Assembly (NCBI GenBank): GCA_036276235.1
Contig: DATBDZ010000103.1
Span: 1-14,165 of the forward strand
Reading direction: 5' to 3'
DNA: 14,165 bases
Origin: JANWHF01 sp036276235
Lineage (GTDB): Bacteria; Planctomycetota; Phycisphaerae; Tepidisphaerales; Tepidisphaeraceae
Under the pieces are notes generated by a model, which saw only the letters and a program-made list of their open reading frames with translations, had not been told where the DNA came from and ran no database searches. Every line of letters begins with the position of its first letter. Positions within the stretch are counted from its first letter, which is position 1. This document shows positions 1 through 7,389 of this stretch, in pieces. Made by a program: the position numbers and the translations under genes.

Positions 1-3000
1 CGATCGGCTGGGGAGCGCCGCGGCGCGACGGGCGAGGCGGCGGTGGAGGCGGCAGCTTGACCTTGGGCGCTTGCGGTCGAACCGGCGCGGCCGGCGCTGG
101 CGCGGCTTGACGCGGCGGCGCGGGCGCTGGCTTGGGCGGCGGCGAGGCCGGAGCCTCCCCTACCGCTTCCGTGATATCTCCGATCGGCTCCAAGTCATCG
201 GGCAGATCATCCAACGCATCGAGCTTGTCCTCAAAGAAGCTCGACTCATCGTCCACTTCTTCCTTCGGCGGCACGCCGACGACTTTGTTCGCCGGGAGAT
301 TCGGCTCAACCTTGGCGATTGGCGCGGGCGTCGGCGGCGCTGCCACCACCGGCGGATCTTCCTTCAACTTCAGCGTTACCGGCACCACGCCCGGCGCTGA
401 AACCGGCGCAATCGCGAGCGGCATCCCGCCCATGAAGCTGCCCGCGTCGCGGCTCATGATCGACAGCAAATCATTCAGCGACGCATTCCCCGCCGGCGCG
501 GACACGGTCGGCTCGGGCGCGGCCGGCATGGGGGCGCGCGGTTCATCGCGCAACTCAGCCACTGGCACGGCCGGCGCTATCGGCGGCCTAGGATCGGCAG
601 CAGGCGCTTCGTCAAGAACCTGTGGCGCAGCCGCCAGCGGCTCGTATACTTCTTCAAATGCCTCGTGCTCCGGCTCGACTGCGACAGGTTCATCGCGGTC
701 TTCGACGGCGACAGCTTCATCGCGATCGTCAATCTCCGGGCGCGCAGAGATATGCGGAACCTCGCGCTCGCTCGGCCGTTCGTCCAAATCATCCGCGAGA
801 TCCGCTTCAGGCTCGGGAACAATCTGCTCGTCCTGAACTTCATCAATCGGCCGCGCTTCCACATGTGGAAGCGCGCGCTCAGCGGGCCGCAGTTCGTCCA
901 GCTCTTCCGGCAGATCCAGTTCCGGTTCTGCAGTCGAGACAATCTGCTCATCCGGCGCATCAGCCGTCGGCCTGGCGGAAATGTGCGGAATCTCCCGCTC
1001 CACGGGGCGCAACTCAAGCTCGAGCGGAGAGATCAACGCGGCGGCCCGCGGCGCATGCGAAGGCCTTGCTCCTTCTGGCGCTTGCGGCTCAGCTTCAGGC
1101 GCTTCGGTACGTGGCGTCGCGACGTCAATCGGCGCGGCATCCGATTCATCCGCAGCTTCGAGTGCTTCGGCGCTCGCCGGCGCTACGTCGATGGGCGCGA
1201 TATCCACTTCACGCGCAGATTCGGCCGGCTCGTACTCCTCCACATCGATCCGATCCTCCCTCGGCGCGATCTCCTCAGATCGCGGCACATCGAGCGGAAT
1301 CGGAACACCATATGTAATAGAGGTATCAAGCGGCGTCGCGTCCGATAATTCCTCCGTCGGCCCGCTTGCTTCAGCAAGCAGATCCGAGGGAACCGTGAAC
1401 GCGTGCGTCGATGCGTCAGATTCTTCAACCGGCGCGGACGATGCAGGTTGGGGTGCGGACGATGGAGGCGCGGGCGCGGTCGATGCAGGTTTGGGCGCCG
1501 ATGATGCCCCTTCAACTGTCGGCGCTTCGTCTACAGGTTCCGACGACTCCTCCGCGGCATGCGCAAGAAACGCATTGGCGTTATCGACGACGTCGTCCCC
1601 CGTCGGCTCATCCTCGCCCAATAGTTCCGCCAGATTCGGAATCGGCGGCAGCTCCGGATCGGATGTAAGCAGATCGGCCGCCGCGTCTTCGCTAAGCTGC
1701 GGCGTGGTCGCCATTGGCGCTGCGACTTCCGCCGGCGCGTTCGCGAGCAGCGGCTCTGGTTCAATTGCATCTCTATCAGATGCAACGGTCGGCGCTTTTG
1801 CGACGACATCCAGATCCTCTTCCAATGCCGGCACCTCGATCGCCGGTTCGACGCTCTGCGGAGCTTCCCGCCCGGAAACCAGCTCGTCCGCCGGCGCATG
1901 GGAAGCGGCTTGCTCGACCAGCGGCCCCAGCGGCGGGCCCGCCAAATCCTCCACGGCTCGGCCAAATGTGCTGTCGCTCAAATCCGTCGGCGCGGGGTCT
2001 TCCACCATCAGCGAGGAATCGTTTTGCGGCGCGGCTTCGCTCGCCGCAAGCACATCCGGCTCCATCGCCTGCGCGGATTCGGGCGTCGGCTCGGTCTCAG
2101 GAAGCAATTCGATATCTTCAGCGGCGGGTGCAACCTGCGACGACATCTCAGAGGCTGCCACTGCGTTCACGTGGAATACTTCGGATGAATCGAAGTCCGC
2201 CTGAACCGGTTGCTCTTCGGCCGCGGAAATAATTTCCGGCGCGAGCCGGGAAACTTCCGGAGTGATCGGCGCTTCCGCGGCCGCGACAGGCTCGCGCGCG
2301 GGCGGAAGCTCTGACGCCATCGGCAGATCCGCATCCGACTCAGCGGCGATTGGGATAAGCGAATCATCCGCATCTATTTGTTTTGGCGCATCGATCGGGA
2401 GGATGCTTTCAGGCGTCTCATGCCGCTGCGTTCCCGCTTGCGGCGCTCGATCAATCGCGATGACGCTCTCGGGCACTTCGGCTTGCGGCGCTTCATCCTT
2501 GGGGATGACACGCTCGGGCGTTTCGTGCTCAGGCGTTTCGTGCTCCAGCGATTCTTCGATCGGAATGAGGCCCTCTCGCGCCGCAGGCGTCGGCGCATCG
2601 CCCTGCGGCGCAGCCGGCAATTCGACATGATCTTCATCCATCGCCAGCGGAATCAGCTCATCATCCGCCTTGGGCTGCGGAGCCGCGGCGCGCGAGGGTG
2701 GTTGTTGTTCAGCAGCCGGCGGCGTCGCGGGCGATGCGTTATTTTCCGGCCACCAATCCAGATTGACCGGTTGATGCTCAACAAGCCCATCCTCATCTTC
2801 AACATGAGCATGAACGTCGGCGAAGCTCCCCGATCCGCTGAGCCGTTCTTCGTGGAGATCGGATGCGACCAGCAGATGCTGGCCGGTATCTTCGTTGGCG
2901 GTGAGGTCCGCTTTTGAAGTCGGCGCGGGAGTTGGGGGCTCGTCGGGTGCGATCGAGATGAGATCGTCTTCGCCGGCTAGGGGGATTGGGGCTGATTCGG

Positions 3001-3742
3001 GAGCTCGCGCGATCGCAGGGGTCGGCGCGACACCGTCTGGCTGTTCGAGGGACTCGTTCCGCGAAGCCGCGAGCGGCTCTTCTTCGACTAGTTTCGCCAG
3101 CGCATCGACGACGTAGCGCATCGTCGTGTCGCCAATCTTGATCGTGTCATTGTTGATCAGCCGGCGCTGATGCACGGGCGCGCCGTTGACGAGCGTGCCG
3201 GTGCGCGAGCCTAAATCGCGAATGTAGCGCTGGCCATCGACTTCAAAAATAATCGCGTGGATCGTCGAGGCGGAAAGTTCTACCAGCGGAAGATCGCAGG
3301 TGGGCCGGCGGCCGATGACCAGCGTTCGCTGGTCGATGGGCGTCGGCAGATCATTGCCTTCAATGGTCAGCGAGGCGGCCAGCGCCTGCGGACCGGACTT
3401 GGGCCGTTGCCGGGCGGCGGGGTCGTTGTACTTAAAGACGAAAGAGCCGATCCGGACAATATCGCCGGTGGTCAGATTCGCCTCGCGCACCTTTTTGTCA
3501 TTAACATATACGCGCTCGCGGCTGGCCAGGTCTCGAATGTATAGCCCGGTGCCCGAGGCAATGATCGCCGCGTGCGATTTGCTGACCGTGCGCGAAAGCA
3601 GATGAAGATGCGCGCGATGCCGCGAGCCGATCAGCGTGAACGGGCGGCCCAGCGGGAGCGAGGGCTTCCCGGTGTGCGACCCCAGCGGCGTCAGCACCGG
3701 CACAACATTGGCGGACTTTCTGGTGGCAACCTTTTCCGGCAT
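1..3742 (-). CDS. Large protein with two N-terminal FHA domains and a long acidic repetitive tail (3' end beyond window)
   Basis: The frame starts at ATG 3742-3740 and stays open to the left edge, giving 1247 visible codons without a stop; an in-frame stop lies upstream and there is no other good start, though the ribosome site is weak. FHA domains are phosphothreonine-binding modules used in Ser/Thr-kinase signalling. FHA1 is about residues 15-106 (IGSR at 38-41, SKSH at 54-57, N81). FHA2 is about 124-213 (GR at 144-145, S159, H162, DLGSRTG at 176-182, NG at 186-187). FHA2 keeps the usual GR, Ser, His and Asn-Gly positions. FHA1 has GS instead of GR, so its phosphopeptide binding is less certain. 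From about residue 214 the chain is low complexity: Ala, Pro, Glu and Asp rich, acidic, no membrane segment seen, turning into a proline/arginine-rich stretch (KLPPPPPRPSRR) at the edge. Plus-strand frames over this gene are Ser/Ala-rich shadows. The partner kinase and the role are unknown; the FHA assignment is secure. Confidence 0.88.
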   Translation of the reverse strand, partial: MPEKVATRKSANVVPVLTPLGSHTGKPSLPLGRPFTLIGSRHRAHLHLLSRTVSKSHAAIIASGTGLYIRDLASRERVYVNDKKVREANLTTGDIVRIGSFVFKYNDPAARQRPKSGPQALAASLTIEGNDLPTPIDQRTLVIGRRPTCDLPLVELSASTIHAIIFEVDGQRYIRDLGSRTGTLVNGAPVHQRRLINNDTIKIGDTTMRYVVDALAKLVEEEPLAASRNESLEQPDGVAPTPAIARAPESAPIPLAGEDDLISIAPDEPPTPAPTSKADLTANEDTGQHLLVASDLHEERLSGSGSFADVHAHVEDEDGLVEHQPVNLDWWPENNASPATPPAAEQQPPSRAAAPQPKADDELIPLAMDEDHVELPAAPQGDAPTPAAREGLIPIEESLEHETPEHETPERVIPKDEAPQAEVPESVIAIDRAPQAGTQRHETPESILPIDAPKQIDADDSLIPIAAESDADLPMASELPPAREPVAAAEAPITPEVSRLAPEIISAAEEQPVQADFDSSEVFHVNAVAASEMSSQVAPAAEDIELLPETEPTPESAQAMEPDVLAASEAAPQNDSSLMVEDPAPTDLSDSTFGRAVEDLAGPPLGPLVEQAASHAPADELVSGREAPQSVEPAIEVPALEEDLDVVAKAPTVASDRDAIEPEPLLANAPAEVAAPMATTPQLSEDAAADLLTSDPELPPIPNLAELLGEDEPTGDDVVDNANAFLAHAAEESSEPVDEAPTVEGASSAPKPASTAPAPPSSAPQPASSAPVEESDASTHAFTVPSDLLAEASGPTEELSDATPLDTSITYGVPIPLDVPRSEEIAPREDRIDVEEYEPAESAREVDIAPIDVAPASAEALEAADESDAAPIDVATPRTEAPEAEPQAPEGARPSHAPRAAALISPLELELRPVEREIPHISARPTADAPDEQIVSTAEPELDLPEELDELRPAERALPHVEARPIDEVQDEQIVPEPEADLADDLDERPSEREVPHISARPEIDDRDEAVAVEDRDEPVAVEPEHEAFEEVYEPLAAAPQVLDEAPAADPRPPIAPAVPVAELRDEPRAPMPAAPEPTVSAPAGNASLNDLLSIMSRDAGSFMGGMPLAIAPVSAPGVVPVTLKLKEDPPVVAAPPTPAPIAKVEPNLPANKVVGVPPKEEVDDESSFFEDKLDALDDLPDDLEPIGDITEAVGEAPASPPPKPAPAPPRQAAPAPAAPVRPQAPKVKLPPPPPPRPSRRGAPQPI
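720..1024 (-). repeat. Three tandem imperfect protein repeats of about 38 residues in the FHA-protein tail
   Basis: Starting at residue 907 of the FHA protein there are three consecutive units. Each opens with L(E/D)E(L)RPxER, continues with (I/A/V)PH(I/V)xARP, and in the first two ends with DEQIV followed by an acidic stretch. Unit 1 is about 1024-906, unit 2 about 905-792, unit 3 about 791-720 and shorter. They keep the reading frame and diverge at the DNA level, so they look like an old coding duplication rather than a sequencing artefact. Confidence 0.75.
852..875. repeat. 24-bp perfect palindrome inside the FHA-protein tail
   Basis: The half-site CGCGCTTCCACA is followed directly by its exact reverse complement. 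It falls on the codons for RALPHVEAR in the second tail repeat. The inner arms TTCCAC/GTGGAA are the same as in the parS sites of this window, but here they are separated by AT instead of overlapping at a central CG, so it is not a parS match. Confidence 0.55.
2336..2578 (-). repeat. Short recurring motifs (HETPE and LIPI-like) in the FHA-protein tail
   Basis: Residues 389-469 contain a run of related short segments: GLIPIEES, HETPE twice in tandem, RVIPKDEAPQAE, SVIAIDRAPQAG, HETPES, ILPIDAPKQ and SLIPIA. The tandem HETPE pair is a 15-bp near-exact direct repeat at 2517-2546. The LIPI-like element also occurs at LISIAPDE and LIPLAMDE nearer the FHA domains. A small hydrophobic patch is thus repeated against an acidic background, which is how short linear binding motifs often look; that reading is inference. 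Confidence 0.6.
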
Positions 3743-4018
3743 CGTCGAATAACCTGCACAACTGATACTAACAGACCATCGACCACCACAGAAGGAAAAT
3801 ACGCGGCTACGACGGACCTAAAACCTTATCGGACCGCCGCCCGCCCCGGCTTTGGGTCCAGTTCCAGTGTTGCCCGCATTACGCTCTTTACTGTTATCGG
3901 ACGTCGGGCTAATCTGCGACATATCAAAATATTGCTTCGGCGATCCTTGCCGCCTTCCCCTTCCCTGCAACCAAGCCTCTGTGGTACCAGCCTCTGTCTG
4001 AAAAATTACGCCCGTCGT
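3743..4018. other. Intergenic gap between the reductase and the FHA gene
   Basis: This 276-base stretch has no credible gene. It must carry the 3' untranslated region of the reductase and any promoter of the FHA gene, both on the minus strand. I see no convincing -35/-10 pair and no hairpin followed by a T-run. The only structure noticed is a 9-bp direct repeat AGCCTCTGT at 3974-3982 and 3989-3997 (period 15). Confidence 0.5.
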
Positions 4019-5041
4019 TTACTTCATGTTCGAGCTATGGCCGGGGAAGATGTTGGCGGCCGGGTCCAGGTAGTGCTTGGCGTAATTCACCGCCACGCAT
4101 GCTTCGCCGAACCCGGTGGCGATCAGCTTGAGCTTCCCGGGATAGGTGCAGATATCGCCCGCCGCAAAGATGCCCGGCCGCGCCGTCTGCATCATGCTGT
4201 CCACCTTGATGGATGATCCTTCCAACTCCAGCTCCCAATCCTTGATCGGCCCCAGCGAATTGTTGAACCCGATGTTCACCAGCACCGCATCCACTTCCAG
4301 CGTCTCCTCCGCTTTCGTGCGATTGTCGTAAATAGTCGCCGACTCCAGCCAGCCGTTGCCGGCGATGCTTTTCAACTCATGAAACGTGCGGATCTTCACG
4401 CTCGTCTGCTTCATCTTCACCACGCTATCCTCATGCGCCCGGAACTGATCCCGGCGATGAATCAGCGTGACCTGCGCCACCGGCGCCAACATGTTGGCCC
4501 AATCCACCGCGCTATCCCCCCCGCCGACGATCAACACCTTCTTATCCTTAAAGCCGGCGATGCTCTTCACGAAATAATGCAGCCCCTTGCCTTCATATTG
4601 CGGCGCATTCGCCAAGCCCAACGTCTTAGGCGCAAATGCCCCCACGCCCGCGGCAATAATGATCGTCCGCGCCGCATGCTGCGACGCCGACGTCCGCAGA
4701 TTGTAAATCTTCGTCGCCGGGTCGTACTCGAGTTGCTTCACCTGCTCCCCCAGGCAAACGGTCGGCTGATACTGCATCGCCTGCTGCACCAGATCATCAG
4801 AAAGTTGCTTAGCCAAAACCTTGGGAAACCCCGCGACATCGTAAATGTACTTCTCGGGATAAAGCGTAGTGAGTTGGCCGCCGAGCATTTCCAGCGAATC
4901 GATCAGCTTGATGCTCATCTGCCGAAGCCCAGCATAAAAGGCGGCAAACAACCCGGTCGGTCCGGCTCCGATAATTGCAACATCAACAGGCGCGGTGTCT
5001 GGCATGGCGGGCATTGTAAACGCGAGCGGATTAGTTGCCAC
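4019..5041 (-). CDS. Ferredoxin-NADP+ reductase, thioredoxin-reductase-like type
   Basis: A 340-residue FAD- and NADPH-binding flavoprotein that moves electrons between NADPH and ferredoxin or flavodoxin in the cytoplasm. The FAD dinucleotide motif is IIGAGPTG at about 23-30. The NADPH motif is VLIVGGGDSAVDWA near the middle. The C-terminal FAD motif GIFAAGDICTYPGKLKLIATG is followed by the extended tail typical of this family. The redox CxxC pair of true thioredoxin reductases is absent (the corresponding stretch reads LHYFVKS), which points to the YumC-like ferredoxin reductase group and away from TrxB. Length fits the family. The start is uncertain: the first candidate is GTG at 5041, with in-frame ATGs at 5014 and 5005, and none has a good Shine-Dalgarno. 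The 138-base gap upstream contains an AT-rich patch near 5150-5175 that is the most likely promoter area. No ferredoxin gene is next to it. Confidence 0.88.
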   Translation of the reverse strand: MATNPLAFTMPAMPDTAPVDVAIIGAGPTGLFAAFYAGLRQMSIKLIDSLEMLGGQLTTLYPEKYIYDVAGFPKVLAKQLSDDLVQQAMQYQPTVCLGEQVKQLEYDPATKIYNLRTSASQHAARTIIIAAGVGAFAPKTLGLANAPQYEGKGLHYFVKSIAGFKDKKVLIVGGGDSAVDWANMLAPVAQVTLIHRRDQFRAHEDSVVKMKQTSVKIRTFHELKSIAGNGWLESATIYDNRTKAEETLEVDAVLVNIGFNNSLGPIKDWELELEGSSIKVDSMMQTARPGIFAAGDICTYPGKLKLIATGFGEACVAVNYAKHYLDPAANIFPGHSSNMK

Positions 5042-5179
5042 GGGTTCTGCCGGTCGTCTCCACAGAGCGTTTTGGGAATCGGTGAAGCGATGCGCCTTTG
5101 CCGGGAAAGTTTTGGACTGATCCGATCATCTGAACTCGGTGGGCTCGTATCTTATTAACGTAAAACATTTGCAACGCGA

Positions 5180-5689
5180 CTACGGAGTGCTCGGTTTTGT
5201 CGGGGACATCTGAGAAAAGTCGTTGTTGATGATCCCGCCACCCATTTCCCCGTGTGTTCCATCCGGCCACGTCCAAGAGGCGTGGAAGTTGCCGCCGTGC
5301 CGGTCGCCATACGTGTCTGAGAATTTTGGATTTCGGTATAGACCTTCGTTCAGCTTAATGTCCTTAACCGCTGCCCCTTGTTTGACTTCATCCATTGTGC
5401 TTGGCCATAGCCCAGTCTTATCATGATAGCCTACCGCTGCTAAGAACAGCACTCCACGTGGATCATGCGCCCAATAATCCGCTGCGGCCTTTTGTTCTGG
5501 CGGCTTGTGCGAACATCCAGCCAGAATAGTGGCCAATATCGCGCCAAACAGCGGATGGTGACCATCGTTTTTTCCTTCCCCGGCTTGCTCGGCAGACTCT
5601 CCTCCACTTCTGCCAGCGTCATCGCGACGACTCACGGCTACTGTGGAGTCCGCTCGTTTCAACAGCAGACAATCTCTGCACTGTTCCAC
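5180..5689 (-). CDS. Small putative lipoprotein of unknown function, start uncertain (possible N-terminal frameshift)
   Basis: The frame encodes a hydrophobic stretch ending in the lipobox ILAGC (Cys at about residue 59, codon 5515-5513), then a soluble domain of roughly 110 residues rich in aromatic residues, Gly, Asp and His (for example HDPRGVLFLAAVGYHDKTG and WTWPDGTHGEMGGG). That indicates an exported, lipid-anchored protein. I do not recognise the family. The start is a problem. The only in-frame start codons upstream are GTGs at 5689 and 5635, which would put 40-58 hydrophilic residues before the signal peptide, and the first lies inside a parS site. A purine-rich ribosome site at 5580-5573 precedes an ATG at 5565, in another frame; a one-base shift after it would give a normal short lipoprotein signal peptide. 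Either the sequence has an indel, or the gene is mildly broken. It sits 33 bases after parB. Confidence 0.55.
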   Translation of the reverse strand: MEQCRDCLLLKRADSTVAVSRRDDAGRSGGESAEQAGEGKNDGHHPLFGAILATILAGCSHKPPEQKAAADYWAHDPRGVLFLAAVGYHDKTGLWPSTMDEVKQGAAVKDIKLNEGLYRNPKFSDTYGDRHGGNFHASWTWPDGTHGEMGGGIINNDFSQMSPTKPSTP

Positions 5690-5697
5690 GTGGAACG
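5682..5697. promoter_or_regulatory. parS: parS-like centromere site downstream of parB
   Basis: The sequence TGTTCCACGTGGAACG has a 14-bp perfect palindrome core (GTTCCACGTGGAAC). It matches the well-known bacterial parS consensus, TGTTNCACGTGNAACA, at all but the last base. It lies 26 bases past the parB stop codon. ParB binds such sites, loads onto DNA as a CTP-dependent clamp and nucleates the segregation complex. Confidence 0.85.
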
Positions 5698-5722
5698 CTT
5701 CAGCCGAATCGAGCGGCGGTGA

Positions 5723-6697
5723 TTAATCGACTTTTACCCCAAGCCGACTCAACAACTCATCAAACTGATCCAGCGAGGCGTAATGCAGAATCAGCCGCCC
5801 GCTCCCCTTCTTGGCGGCACTGCGGAGTTGAGCCCGCAGGCCAAGCTGCCTGGCGATTGATTTTTCCAAGTCCGCGACATGTGCGGACGGGGTTCCGGAG
5901 TCCTTTGCCGATTTGGCGGCAGGGGGCTGGCTCGTGTCGGCAATCTGTCGTTCGAGGTTGCGGACGGAGAGGGATTGGTTGACGACGATATTCGCCAGCC
6001 GCTCTTGATCGACTGGATCAGGCACCCCCGCTAGGATCTTGGCATGGCCAAGGCTAAGGCGGCCGTCCGTCACCATCGCCTGAACTGCGGCAGGTAAATC
6101 GAGCAGGCGAAGATGATTCGCGATGCTGCTCCGATCCTCCCCCATCCGAGCGGCCAGCTCCGCCTGGGTCAACCCAAGCTGCGTCACGAGGCTCTTGTAA
6201 GCAAGCGCGCGATCAATCGGATTGAGGCTCTCGCGCTGAACGTTCTCGATCAGCGCCATCTGCGCCTGCTCGAAGCTGTCGGCTTCGCGGATGATCGCCG
6301 GCACCTTCACCAAGCCGGCGACCTTCGCCGCCCGCCAGCGGCGTTCGCCGGCGATCAGCTGATACTGCTCGCCCACCTTGCGGACGACGATCGGCTGAAT
6401 CAAGCCCGTAGTTTTAAGGCTTTGCGCCAGCTCGCCAATCGAGGCATCATTCATCTGCCGACGCGGCTGATGCGGATTCGGAACGATCGAATCAAGCGGA
6501 AGCTCGGCGATCGCCGCGCCGGCGGGGGGCTGCGGTTGCGACTCAACCGGCAGCGACTTCATGACCGGCACGATCCGTTCGAGCGTGCGGCGCTCCGGCG
6601 CAACAGCCACAGTAGTGGCTGGCGCTTCCGCCTCCTCACTCGAAACTGAAATCAAACTGCTAAGTCCCCGGCCTAATCTGGATTTTGGTTTGTTCAT
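5723..6697 (-). CDS. parB: Chromosome-partitioning protein ParB (CTPase clamp, parS-binding)
   Basis: A 324-residue ParB/Spo0J family protein that binds parS sites and organises the origin region for segregation. It shows the N-terminal LGRGLSSLI motif at 8-16 (contact with the ParA ATPase), NPHQPRR at 74-80, the CTP-binding box GERRWRA at 117-123, ENVQRESLNP at 151-160, a helix-turn-helix around 176-200 (LTQAELAARMGEDRSSIANH) and a C-terminal dimerisation domain (RLILHYASLDQFDELLSRLG at 301-320). The length is normal. The ATG at 6697 is supported by AAGGAG at 6709-6704, six bases before it. parS sites lie 37 bases upstream of the start and 26 bases past the stop, so autoregulation through the upstream site is plausible (inference). 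The usual ParA/Soj neighbour is absent here; the gene upstream is a small membrane protein. Confidence 0.96.
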   Translation of the reverse strand: MNKPKSRLGRGLSSLISVSSEEAEAPATTVAVAPERRTLERIVPVMKSLPVESQPQPPAGAAIAELPLDSIVPNPHQPRRQMNDASIGELAQSLKTTGLIQPIVVRKVGEQYQLIAGERRWRAAKVAGLVKVPAIIREADSFEQAQMALIENVQRESLNPIDRALAYKSLVTQLGLTQAELAARMGEDRSSIANHLRLLDLPAAVQAMVTDGRLSLGHAKILAGVPDPVDQERLANIVVNQSLSVRNLERQIADTSQPPAAKSAKDSGTPSAHVADLEKSIARQLGLRAQLRSAAKKGSGRLILHYASLDQFDELLSRLGVKVD

Positions 6698-6733
6698 CTC
6701 TGGCTCCTTCCGGTCTGCTGCGAGCTATGTCCA

Positions 6734-6749
6734 TGTTCCACGTGGAACA
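6734..6749. promoter_or_regulatory. parS: parS centromere site upstream of parB
   Basis: TGTTCCACGTGGAACA is a perfect 16-bp palindrome (18 bp perfect from 6733 to 6750) and fits the parS consensus at every fixed base. It lies 37 bases before the parB start codon, in the leader of that gene, and is 1052 bp centre to centre from the second site at 5682-5697. Confidence 0.93.
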
Positions 6750-6824
6750 TCAGAGATAACCCATCGCGACAATAATGCAAGGGCAGTCACACCGATTCGT
6801 TCGCGTCCTGCGGACGGGGTTGAC

Positions 6825-7100
6825 TCATCTGTTCGGTGGTGCCGCCCCGCATTCCGGGCACTGGTTAGGCGTTGCGCGGAGGTCGTATCCACACTTGACG
6901 CACAGATCATTCCCATTCTGGGCGGCAAGGCGACGCGTTAGAATGGCATCGAAAACTAGGCAGATTATGAGGAACCACAAAAAAGCCTGAAACTCCAAAT
7001 GGAAACCTATCATCGCCAAGTTTTCGAGACTCACGCCCACAAGCACAAACAGTAGCCCGAGCCTCACGATCATCCAACGGTTCGCCTTCCGCTCATTCAT
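6825..7100 (-). CDS. Small membrane protein with C-terminal zinc ribbon, function unknown
   Basis: A 91-residue protein with a basic N-terminus, two hydrophobic segments (about 10-31 and 36-55) that should span the membrane, and a C-terminal four-cysteine ribbon: C67 and C70 in CVKCGYDLR, C81 and C84 in CPECG. This ribbon is common at the ends of small hypothetical proteins in Planctomycetota and is the main taxonomic clue here. With a two-helix hairpin, the ribbon most likely sits in the cytoplasm, following the basic N-terminus (inference). AGGA stands nine bases before ATG 7100, an acceptable ribosome site. It is in the same direction as parB with a 127-base gap that contains a parS site. 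Whether it has anything to do with segregation is unknown. Confidence 0.75.
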   Translation of the reverse strand: MNERKANRWMIVRLGLLFVLVGVSLENLAMIGFHLEFQAFLWFLIICLVFDAILTRRLAAQNGNDLCVKCGYDLRATPNQCPECGAAPPNR

Positions 7101-7139
7101 CGTTAGTCATCCTAACCTGTCGTGGACAGAAAAGCCGCA

Positions 7140-7227
7140 GGGTGCCACAGGTCGGCGTACTCGCAGACCTGTGCTCTTCCCGCAGGGTGACAACACAGGT
7201 CTCGGAGTACCGCGACCTGTGGCACCC
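7140..7227. repeat. Dispersed hairpin element, copy 1
   Basis: The ends are a perfect 15-bp inverted repeat, GGGTGCCACAGGTCG at 7140-7154 and its complement at 7213-7227. Allowing four mismatches the arms extend to 34 bp each (7140-7173 and 7194-7227) around a 20-base loop. The last 34 bases are identical to those of the copy at 11524-11557. It lies in the divergent gap 7101-7389 between the zinc-ribbon membrane gene and the hydrolase gene. The rest of that gap (7228-7389) holds a possible -10 box CATAAT at 7294-7299 without a good -35 partner. Confidence 0.85.
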
Positions 7228-7389
7228 GATGAGCAACTATACAACGATCCGCCACCATGTTGCCGGTGCAAACCTTTTGCTAACTTCTTATCACATAATA
7301 GCGGGACCCATTTTTCGGACATCCAGCTGATTCGTCCGGTCCGCCAATGGGCTCTGTGCCAATTGCTCCCTCCACAGTAATCTTCCCCC

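Noticed and set aside
132..2204. Long plus-strand open frames (for example 132-836 and 981-2204) rich in Ser, Ala and Gly
   Set aside because: They are antisense to the FHA gene tail. Their composition is the complement of an Ala/Glu/Pro-rich coding strand, they hold no domain, and the minus-strand frame is open over the whole span.
4019..5041. Thioredoxin reductase (trxB)
   Set aside because: The fold motifs match, but no CxxC redox pair is present, so the ferredoxin-NADP+ reductase subgroup is the better call.
5453..5462. Third parS-like site (TCCACGTGGA)
   Set aside because: Only the 10-bp core matches; the outer bases fit the 16-bp consensus at 12 positions. It lies inside a coding region and CACGTG cores are expected by chance in GC-rich DNA. 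Similar partial matches at 2168-2173 and 8007-8012 are weaker.
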